DNA of 64,000 nt from assembly GCA_032718475.1 (NCBI GenBank), contig JAUCBJ010000916.1, positions 154,784 to 218,783 on the forward strand, in the 5' to 3' direction. The notes under the pieces were generated by a model. That model ran no database searches. It was not told the DNA's origin and saw only the letters and a program-made list of their open reading frames with translations. The DNA comes from Nemertoderma westbladi. Its lineage: Eukaryota > Xenacoelomorpha > Nemertodermatida > Nemertodermatidae. Position numbers and translations under genes: made by a program. This document shows positions 43,101-54,424 of the stretch, piece after piece; positions within the stretch are counted from its first letter, which is position 1, and the number at the start of each line of letters is the position of its first letter.

Positions 43101-46100
43101 GGGGCTGGATCACTCAATCACATACACCCCGGTCATGCCTATCATATTACAGGGGCTGGATCACTCAATCACATACACCCCCGTCACGCCTATCCTATTA
43201 CAGGGGCTGGATCACTCAATCACATACACCCCCGTCACCCCTATCCTATTACAGGGGCTGGATCACTCAATCACATACACCCCCGTCACGGCTATCCTAT
43301 TACAGGGCATGGATCACTCAATCACATACACCCCTGTCACGCCTATCCTATTACAGGGGCTGGATCAGTCAATCACATACACCCCCGTACCGGCTATCCT
43401 ATTACAGGGGCTGGATCACTCAATCACATACACCCCCGTCACGCCTATCCTATTACAGGGGCTGGATCACTCAATCACATACACCCCGGTCATGCCTATC
43501 ATATTACAGGGGCTGGATCACTCAATCACATACACCCCCGTCACGCCTATCCTATTACAGGGGCTGGATCACTCAATCACATACACCCCCGTCACCCCTA
43601 TCCTATTACAGGGGCTGGATCACTCAATCACATACACCCCCGTCACGGCTATCCTATTACAGGGCATGTATCACTCAATCACATACACCCCCGTCACGGC
43701 TATCCTATTACAGGGTCTGGATTACTCAATCACATACACCCCCGTCACGGCTATCCTATTGCAGGGGCTGGATCACTCAATCACATACTCCCCCGTCACG
43801 CCTATCCTATTACAGGGGCTGGATCACTCAATCACATACACCCCCGTCGTCACCCCTATCCTATTATAGGGGCTGGATCACTCAATCACATACACCCCCG
43901 TCACGGCTATCCTATTACAGGGTCTGGATCACTCAATCACATACACCCCCGTCACGGATATCCTATTACAGGGGCTGGATCACTCAATCACATACTCCCC
44001 CGTCACGCCTATCCTATTACAGGGGATGGATCACTCAATCACATACACCCCCGTCGTCACCCCTATCCTATTACAGGGGCTGGATCACTCAATCACATAC
44101 ACCACCGTCACGTCTATCCTATTACAGGGGCTCGATAACTCAATCACACACACCCACGTCACGCCTATCCTATTACAGGGTCTGGATCACTCAATCCCAT
44201 ACACCCCCGTCACGCCTATCCTATTACAGGGTCTGGAATACTCAATCACATATACCCCGGTCATGCCTATCCTATTACAGGGGCTGGATCATTCAATCAC
44301 ATGCACCCCCGTCACGCCTATCCTATTACAGGGGCTGGATCACTCAATCACATACACCCCCGTCACGCCTATCCTATTACAGGGGCTCTATCGTTCAATC
44401 ACATACACCCCCGTCACGCCTATCCTATTACAGGGGCTGGATCGTTCAATCACATACACCCCCGTCACGCCTATCCTATTACAGGGGCTGGATCACTCAA
44501 TCACATACACCCCCGTCACGCCTATCCTATTACAGGGGCAGGATCATTCAATCACATACACCCCCGTCATGCCTATCCTATTACAGGGGCTGGATCACTA
44601 AATCCCATACACCCCCGTCACGCCTATCCTATTACAGGGTCTGGAATACTCAATCACACACACCCCCGTCACGGCTATCCTATTACAGGGTCTGGATCAC
44701 TCAATCACACACACCCCGTCACGCCTATCCTATTACATGGTCTGGATCACTCAATCACATACACCCCCGTCACGCCTATCCTATTACAGGGTCTGGATCA
44801 CTCAATCGCATACACCCCCATCACGCATATCCTATTACAGGGGCTCGATAACTCAATCACATACACCCCCGTCGTCACCCCTATCCTATTACAGGGGCTG
44901 GATCACTCAATCACATACACCCTCGTCACGGCTATCCTATTACAGGGGCTCGATAACTCAATCACACACACCCCCGTCGCGCCTATCCTATCACAGGGTC
45001 TGGATCAATCAATCACATACACCTCCGTCACGCCTATCCTATTACAGGGGCTCGATGACTCAATCACACACACCCCCGTCACGCCTATCCTATTACATGG
45101 GCTGGATCACTCAATCACACACACCCCCGTCACGCCTATCCTATTACAGTGTCTGGATCACTCAATCACATACACCCCCGTCGCGCCTATCCTATTACGG
45201 GGGCTCGATAACTCAATCACACACACCCCCGTCACGCCTATCCTATTACAGGGTCTGGATCACTCAATCACATACACCCCTGTCACGCCTATCCTATTAC
45301 AGGGGCTGGATCACTCAATCACATACACCCCCGTCACGCCAATCCTATTACATGGGCTGGATCACTCAATCACATACACCCCCGTCACGCCTATCCTATT
45401 ACAGGGGCTCGATAACTCAATCACACACACCCCCGTCACGCCTATCCTATTACAGGGGCTGGATCACTCAATCACATACACCCCCGTCACGCCTATCCTA
45501 TTACAGGGGCTGGATCACTCAATCACACACACCCCCGTCACGCCTATCCTATTACATGGTCTGGATCACTCAATCACATACACCCCCGTCACGCCTATCC
45601 TATTACAGGGGCTGGATCACTCAATCACATACACCCCCGTCACGGCTATCCTATTACAGGGGCTGGATCACTCAATCACATACACCCCCGTCACGCCTAT
45701 CCTATTACAGGGGCTGGATCATTCAATCACATACACCCCCGTCACGCCTATCCTATTACAGTGGCTGGATCACTCAATCACATACACCCCCGTCACGCCT
45801 ATCCTATTACAGGGGCTGGATCACTCAATCACATACACCCCCGTCACGGCTATCCTATTACAGGGGCTGGATCACTCAATCACATACACCCCCATCACGC
45901 CTATCCTAGTACAGGGGCTGGATCACTCAATCACATACTCCCCCGTCACCCCTATCCTATTACAGGGGCTGGATCACTCAATCACATACACCCCCGTCAC
46001 GGCTATCCTATTACAGGGTCTGGATCACTCAATCACATACACCCCCGTCACGCCTATCCTATTACAGGGGCTGGATCACTCAATCACATACACCCCGGTC

Positions 46101-49100
46101 ATGCCTATCATATTACAGGGGCTGGATCATTCAATCACATACACCCTCGTCACGGCTATCCTATTACAGGGGCTCGATAACTCAATCACATACACCCCCG
46201 TCACGCCTATCCTATTACAGGGGCTCGATAACTCAATCACACACACCCCCGTCACGCCTATCCTATTACTGGGTCTGGATCACTCAATCACATACACCCC
46301 CGTCACGCCTATCCAATTACGGGGGCTCGATAACTCAATCACACACACCCCCGTCGCGCCTATCCTATTACAGGGGCTGGATCACTCAATCACATACACC
46401 CCGGTCATGCCTATCATATTACAGGGGCTGGATCACTCAATCACATACACACTCGTCACGGCTATCCTATTACAGGGGCTCGATAACTCAATCACACACA
46501 CCCCCGTCGCGCCTATCCTATTACAGGGGCTGGATCACTCAATCACATACACCCCGGTCATGCCTATCATATTACAGGGGCTGGATCACTCAATCACATA
46601 CACCTCCGTCACGGCTATCCTATTACAGGGTCTGGATCACTCAATCACATACACCCCCGTCACGCCTATCCTATTACAGGGGCTGGATCACTCAATCACA
46701 TACACCCCGGTCATGCCTATCATATTACAGGGGCTGGATCACTCAATCACATACACCTCCGTCACGCCTATCCTATTACAGGGGCTCGATAACTCAATCA
46801 CACACACCCCCGTCATGCCTATCCTATTACATGGGCTGGATCACTCAATCACACACACCCCCGTCACGCCTATCCTATTACAGTGTCTGGATCACTCAAT
46901 CACATACACCCCCGTCGCGCCTATCCTATTACGGGGGCTCGATAACTCAATCACACACACCCCCGTCACGCCTATCCTATTACAGGGTCTGGATCACTCA
47001 ATCACATACACCCCCATCACGCCTATCCTATTACAGGGGCTGGATCACTCAATCACATACACCCCCGTCACGCCAATCCTATTACATGGGCTGGATCACT
47101 CAATCACATACACCCCCGTCACGCCTATCCTATTACAGGGGCTCGATAACTCAATCACACACACCCCCGTCACGCCTATCCTATTACAGGGGCTGGATCA
47201 CTCAATCACATACACCCCCGTCACGCCTATCCTATTACAGGGGCTGGATCACTCAATCACACACACCCCCATCACGCCTATCCTATTACATGGTCTGGAT
47301 CACTCAATCACATACACCCCCGTCACGCCTATCCTATTACAGGGGCTGGACACTCAATCACATACACCCCCGTCACGGCTATCCTATTACAGGGGCTGGA
47401 TCACTCAATCACATACACCCCCGTCACGCCTATCCTATTACAGGGGCTGGATCATTCAATCACATACACCCCCATCACGCCTATCCTATTACAGGGGCTG
47501 GATCACTCAATCACATACACCCCCGTCACGCCTATTCTATTACAGGGGCTGGATCACTCAATCACATACACCCCCGTCACGGCTATCCTATTACAGGGGC
47601 TGGATCACTCAATCACATACACCCCCATCACGCCTATCCTAGTACAGGGGCTGGATCACTCAATCACATACACCCCCGTCACGCCGATCCTATTACAGGG
47701 GCTGGATCACTCAATCACATACACCCCGTCACGGCTATCCTATTGCAGGGGCTGGATCACTCAATCACATACACCCCCATCACGCCTATCCTATTACAGG
47801 GGCTGGATCACTCAATCGCATACATCCCCGTCACGCCTATCCTATTACAGGGTCTGGATCACTCAATCACATACTCCCCCGTCACCCCTATCCTATTACC
47901 GGGGCTGGATCACTCAATCACATACACCCCCGTCACGGCTATCCTATTACAGGGTCTGGATTACTCAATCACATACTCCCCCGTCACGCCTATCCTATTA
48001 CAGGGGCTGGATCACTCAATCACATACACCCCCATCACGCCTATCCTATTACAGGGTCTGGATCACTCAATCACATACTCCCCCGTCAACCCTACCCTAT
48101 TACCGGAGCTGGATCACTCAATCACATACACCCCCGTCACGGCTATCCTATTACAGGGTCTGGATTACTCAATCACATACTCCCCCGTCACGGCTATCCT
48201 ATTACAGGGGCTGGATCACTCAATCACATACACCCCCATCACGCCTATCCTATTACAGGGTCTGGATCACTCAATCGCATACACCCCCATCACGCCTATC
48301 CTATTACAGGGTCTGGATCACTCAATCACATACTCCCCCGTCACCCCTATCCTATTACCGGGGCTGGATCACTCAATCACATACACCCCCGTCACGGCTA
48401 TCCTATTACAGGGTCTGGATTACTCAATCACATACTCCCCCGTCACGCCTATCCTATTACAGGGGCCGGATCACTCAATCACATACTCCCCCGTCACGCC
48501 TATCCTATTACAGGGGCTGGATCACTCAATCACATACACCCCGTCACAACTATACTATTACAGGGGCTGGATCACTCAATCACATACACCCCCGTCATGG
48601 TTATCCTATTACAGGGTCTGGATCACTCAATCACATACTCCCCCGTCACGCCTATCCTATTACAGGGGCTGGATCACTCAATCACATACTCCCCCGTCAC
48701 GCCTATCCTATTACAGGGGCTCGATAACTCAATCACACACACCCCCGTCACGCCTATCCTATTACATGGGCTGGATAACTCAATCACACACACCCCCGTC
48801 ACGCCTATCCTATTACAGGGGCTGGATCGTTCAATCACATACACCCCCGTCACGCCTATCCTATTACAGGGGCTGGATCACTCAATCACATACACCCCCG
48901 TCACGCCTATCCTATTACAGGGGCAGGATCATTCAATCACATACACCCCCGTCACGCCTATCCTATTGCAGGGACTGGATCACTAAATCCCATACACCCC
49001 CGTCACGCCTATCCTATTACAGGGTCTGGAATACTCAATCACACACACCCCCGTCACGGCTATCCTATTACAGGGTCTGGATCACTCAATCACATACACC

Positions 49101-49229
49101 CCCGTCACGCCTATCCTATTACAGGGTCTGGATCACTCAATCGCATACACCCCCATCACGCATATCCTATTACAGGGGCTGGATCACTCAATCACATACT
49201 CCCCTGTCACGCCTATCCTATTACAGGGG

Positions 49230-52050
49230 GTGGATCACTCAATCACATACACCCCCGTCGTCACCCCTATCCTATTACAGGGGCTGGATCACTCAATCAC
49301 ATACACCCTCGTCACGGCTATCCTATTACAGGGGCTCGATAACTCAATCACACACACCCCCGTCGCGCCTATCCTATCACAGGGTCTGGATCACTCAATC
49401 ACATACACCTCCGTCACGCCTATCCTATTACAGGGGCTCGATAACTCAATCACACACACCCCCGTCACGCCTATCCTATTACATGGGCTGGATCACTCAA
49501 TCACACACACCCCCGTCACGCCTATCCTATTACAGTGTCTGGATCACTCAATCACATACACCCCAGTCGCGCCTATCCTATTACGGGGGCTCGATAACTC
49601 AATCACACACACCCCCGTCACGCCTATCCTATTACAGGGTCTGGATCACTCAATCACATACACCCCCGTCCCGGCTATCCTATTACAGGGGCTGGATCAC
49701 TCAATCACATACACCCCCGTCACGCCTATCCTATTACAGGGGCTGGATCACTCAATCACATACACCCCGGTTATGCCTATCATATTACAGGGGCTGGATC
49801 ACTCAATCACATACACCCCCGTCACGCCTATCCTATTACAGGGGCTGGATCATTCAATCACATACACCCCCGTCACGCATATCCTATTACAGGGGCTGGA
49901 TCACTCAATCACATACACCCCCGTCACCCCTATCCTATTACAGGGGCTGGATCACTCAATCACATACACCCCCGTCACGGCTATCCTATTACAGGGCATG
50001 GATCACTCAATCACATACACCCCCGTCACGGCTATCCTATTACAGGGTCTGGATCACTCAATCACATACACCCCCGTCACGGCTATCCTATTGCAGGGGC
50101 TGGATCACTCAATCACATACTCCCCCGTCACGCCTATCCTATTACAGGGGCTGGATCACTCAATCACATACACCCCCGTCACGCCTATCCTATTACTGGG
50201 TCTGGATTACTCAATCACATACACCCCGGTCATGCCTATCATATTACAGGGGCTGGATCACTCAATCACATATACCCCCGTCTCGGCTATCATATTACAG
50301 GGGCTGGATCATTCAATCACATACACTCCCGTCACGCCTATCCTATTACAGGGGCTGGATCACACAATCACATACACCCCCGTCACGCCTATCCTATTAC
50401 AGGGGCTGGATCACTCAATCACATACACCCCCGTCACGGCTATCCTATTACAGGGGCTGGATCACTCAATCACATACTCCCCCGTCACGCCTATCCTATT
50501 ACATGGGCTGGATCACTCAATCACACACACCCCCGTCACGCCTATCCTATTACAGGGTCTGGATCACCCAATCACATACACCCCCGTCGCGCCTATCCTA
50601 TTACGGGGGCTAGAAAACTCAATCACACACACCCCCGTCACGCCTATCCTATTACAGGGGGTGGATCACTCAATCACATACACCCCCGTCGTCACCCCTA
50701 TCCTATTACAGGGGCTGGATCACTCAATCACATACACCCTCGTCACGGCTATCCTATTACAGGGGCTCGATAACTCAATCACACACACCCCCGTCGCGCC
50801 TATCCTATCACAGGGTCTGGATCACTCAATCACATACACCTCCGTCACGCCTATCCTATTACAGGGGCTCGATAACTCAATCACACACACCCCCGTCACG
50901 CCTATCCTATTACATGGGCTGGATCACTCAATCACACACACCCCCGTCACGCCTATCCTATTACAGTGTCTGGATCACTCAATCACATACACCCCCGTCG
51001 CGCCTATCCTATTACGGGGGCTCGATAACTCAATCACACACACCCCCGTCACGCCTATCCTATTACAGGGTCTGGATCACTCAATCACATACACCCCCGT
51101 CCCGGCTATCCTATTACAGGGGCTGGATCACTCAATCACATACACCCCCGTCACGCCTATCCTATTACAGGGGCTGGATCACTCAATCACATACACCCCG
51201 GTTATGCCTATCATATTACAGGGGCTGGATCACTCAATCACATACACCCCCGTCACGCCTATCCTATTACAGGGGCTGGATCATTCAATCACATACACCC
51301 CCGTCATGCATATCCTATTACAGGGGCTGGATCACTCAATCACATACACCCCCGTCACCCCTATCCTATTACAGGGGCTGGATCACTCAATCACATACAC
51401 CCCCGTCACGGCTATCCTATTACAGGGCATGGATCACTCAATCACATACACCCCCGTCACGGCTATCCTATTACAGGGTCTGGATCACTCAATCACATAC
51501 ACCCCCGTCACGGCTATCCTATTGCAGGGGCTGGATCACTCAATCACATACTCCCCCGTCACGCCTATCCTATTACAGGGGCTGGATCACTAAATCACAT
51601 ACACCCCCGTCACGCCTATCCTATTACTGGGTCTGGATTACTCAATCACATACACCCCGGTCATGCCTATCATATTACAGGGGCTGGATCACTCAATCAC
51701 ATATACCCCCGTCACGGCTATCATATTACAGGGGGATCATTCAATCACATACACTCCCGTCACGCCTATCCTATTACAGTGGCTGGATCACACAATCACA
51801 TACACCCCCGTCACGCCTATCCTATTACAGGGGCTGGATCACTCAATCACATACACCCCCGTCACGGCTATCCTATTACAGGGGCTGGATCACTCAATCA
51901 CATACTCCCCCGTCACGCCTATCCTATTACATGGGCTGGATCACTCAATCACACACACCCCCGTCACGCCTATCCTATTACAGGGTCTGGATCACCCAAT
52001 CACATACACCCCCGTCGCGCCTATCCTATTACGGGGGCTAGAAAACTCAA
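49230..52050. repeat. 1431-bp tandem higher-order duplication
   Basis: A GTGGATCACTC unit followed by the 54-bp CCCGTCGTCACC unit begins at 49230 and at 50661, 1431 bp apart (28 x 51 plus the 3-bp insertion). The downstream order is shared: CTCGTCACGG, CGCGCCTATCCTATCACAGG, CACCTCCGTC, ACAGTGTCTGG. The same order starts at 40715, and the opening units recur in modified form at about 44855. The second 1431-bp copy has point and small deletion differences (for example GGGGGATCATTC at 51733), so it is not an assembly echo of identical sequence. Confidence 0.85.
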
Positions 52051-52543
52051 TCACACACAACCCCGTCACGCCTATCCTATTACAGGGTCTGGATCACTCA
52101 ATTACATACACCCCCGTCACGCCTATCCTATTACAGGGGCTGGATCACTCAATCACATACACCCCTGTCACGCCTATCCTATTACATGGGCTGGATTACT
52201 CAATCACATACACCCCGGTCACGCCTATCCTATTACAGGGGCTCGATAACTCAATCACACACACCCCCATCACGCCTATCCTATTACAGGGTCTGGATCA
52301 CTCAATCACATACACCCCCGTCACGCCTATCGTATTACAGGGGCTCGATAACTCAATCACACACACCCCCGTCACGCCTATCCTATTACATGGGCTGGAT
52401 CACTCAATCACATACACACCCGTCACGCCTATCCTATTACAGGGGCTGGATCACTCAATCACATACACCCCCGTCACAGCTATCCTATTACAAGGGCTGG
52501 ATCACTCAATCACATACACCCCCATCACGCCTATCCTATTACA

Positions 52544-52651
52544 TTTTATATTCCAACTTGCCAGCTCTTTTACCTTAGCCTCCAATATTTTATGGGTAAC
52601 AGTGGTTACTAACTTTTCCATTGACTCACATAATCTGGCCAGTTTACACAT
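52544..52651 (-). pseudogene. Coiled-coil-like coding remnant at the right satellite border (possible LINE ORF1 piece)
   Basis: Reading minus from an ATG at 52651, 36 codons stay open up to the satellite border: MCKLARLCESMEKLVTTVTH, followed by a Lys/Glu/Ala-rich stretch ending ELASWNIK. The frame then enters satellite sequence and stops. The composition and spacing of hydrophobics suggest an amphipathic helix, as in ORF1/gag-like coiled coils. An upstream in-frame TGA lies two codons before the ATG. It is on the same strand as the LINE fragment at the other end of the array. The identity is a guess. Confidence 0.25.
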
Positions 52652-54424
52652 TTTGGCTCATTTTTAATATGTACTGACCTTCTGAGAAATAGTTTGAATT
52701 GTATTATGCGATGCAGAAATGAGAAAGAAAATATTAAAATAACCTGAATATAAAATAGATTATATTATAATTATTAAGAAAGCATTAATAATTAGGTGTG
52801 AATATATTTTGTTGTGGTACATAATTACTTATTATAATACTACTTATACTAATACTATAATTACTTACTACTTTTTTTTATATCGCAAACTACGCACAGT
52901 TATCAAATAAAGAGCCGTGTTAACACCAAATCTTTGGGTACGTCAACAATTTCGGGAGGGCCCCCCTCCCCCCAATATGCAGGATGGCAAAGTTCAGCAA
53001 AGGAGGCTAGTTCAAAATATAAGTGTTTATTTTTATGATAGAAATTTAGTTAATGTTTTCAATTGAGGCAATTCAGATTTCTGATTTGGATGAAATAATC
53101 ACGAAAATTATTAACTAAACGTAATGTAATATCGAAGGACCAACTGAGCGAAATACAATAATATACAATAATTTACAGAAATAAAATATACCGGTAACCA
53201 AAAATACCATATAAAGATATGAAAGATGAATGAATTTAAACGAAACAGCAGGTAATGGCGGACTCCCGCCTAAAAGGCTGTAAGGGCTTTCCCATTGGCG
53301 GTTACTAGGTGATTATTGCGTCACTTCCAAATTATACATCCCTATATAACAACTATATTATACTTGTAAGTAACTTATAACGTTCTCATTACAATTTTTA
53401 ATCTGGTATTTAGTATTGAGTAGGCCTACTAAGTTAACATGAAATAAACTTAAAAAGTTTATAAGTTTACTATTATCCTCGTATGAACTTATAAAATAAC
53501 AACAGTTTTCCAGTTTAAACTAAGCTCACTAACAAGTAACAATATAGGCAATTCAATATCACTTGGGCCTCTGTAATTTCCCCAATGTACAAAAGGAAGG
53601 ATTTTATCAGTAATTTTATAGGCAGGGCGGGCCCCAAGCGTGGGAAGGCCATATCCCAAGCGTACTAAAGCTTCCTTGTTAACACGGCCCTGCTTAAAGA
53701 TATTCCCACTGGCGAAAAAACGTTTTCTAAATTTCTAAAGTAAAGTAGAAACAGCTTCAGCTTAAGACAAATAAATCCTGCGGTGAGTTGATGGATAAAA
53801 TTCCTCCTGAGCTATTCAAGCTCTATGAATGTTTAGTTCTAATCCATTCATTCCATTCTCCCAAGACATGTATGTAACCGCGCAAAAATCGCAACACTAG
53901 AATATTGTGGAATCAGGCTGATTCCGATTGCAGATAGAGCACGCAGTTTTATTTTTGGGAGTAATTAACAGCTGTTATAATAATGCGTAAATTTCCTTTG
54001 TAGAATAATGCGTAAATTTCCTTTGTAGAGAGATAAATTTTTATTGCGTCGAAAGACCCAAAATACAGCCCATAACGTCAAAATGCCTTTCTTAATGTCG
54101 CGATATTTCACAAAGGGTTTAGAAAAACGACGTACACCTGGGAGGGGAGTACCATATTGTTAGTACAAGAAATCGTGTCTGTCTATCTGTAGGACCCCAA
54201 GGTACCAGTTAGTTGTTGTAGGCATACCTGTCATAAGCCTAACATAATGCGGCACTGCCTGACCGCGCAGTACCAGTACAGCTGCTGAGCTGTAGCTGAG
54301 AGCGTCAGAATCAATAATTATTACAATACCGGTACCGGTATTATATTAACCTCTGTACCGGTATACAGGTTGTACAGTTGGAGCCTGCACCTGCTGGATA
54401 CACCTGGTGTTAGAAAACTGAAAG
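52652..54424. other. AT-rich intergenic region with transposon debris, upstream of CFAP418
   Basis: No gene recognised. It contains a possible inverted-repeat element (separate entry at 52910-53692), a 25-bp direct duplication (ATAATGCGTAAATTTCC at about 53979 and 54004), a TTTTTGGGAGTAAT block at 53953-53966 that recurs inverted at 61849-61862, and a CCGGT-rich patch (ACCGGTACCGGTAT, about 54330-54365) within 100 bp upstream of the CFAP418 start codon. I see no clear TATA box or RFX-type X-box. Confidence 0.5.
52910..53692. mobile_element. Probable degenerate inverted-repeat (hAT-like) element
   Basis: The left end AGAGCCGTGTTAACACC (52911) pairs with the right end TTGTTAACACGGCCCTG (53677-53692) as inverted repeats of about 15 bp with one or two mismatches. 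The ends resemble the CAGGGCCG... ends of hAT-type elements. The 8 bp flanking each side are not identical, so the target duplication is lost or the limits are off. There is no coding capacity inside. Confidence 0.4.

Larger units (their letters stand above)
9062..52543. repeat. 51-bp satellite, block 3 (43.5 kb)
   Basis: Roughly 850 tandem copies of the same 51-bp monomer in one orientation, with no inversion seen. There are nested higher-order repeats at many scales (102, 204, 355, 459, 510, about 1121 and 1431 bp, listed separately). Many variants fall at the two CpG sites of each unit (CCGTC to CCATC or CTGTC; CACG to CATG or CACA). Some units are 54 bp through a GTC duplication (CCCGTCGTCACC at 10255, 10513, 38289, 38548, 40741, 44871, 49257 and 50688). 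Others are shortened by one or more bases (CACACCCCGTCACG, ACAGTCCGTCACG), which moves the open frame. No non-satellite insertion was seen inside this block. Confidence 0.97.

Noticed and set aside
36-52578. Dozens of long plus-strand ORFs (up to 1260 codons) encoding 17-residue repeats
   Set aside because: They occur in all three forward frames of the same 51-bp satellite. They shift frame at small indels and show changes at all codon positions, with no signal peptide, unique domain or gene-like borders.
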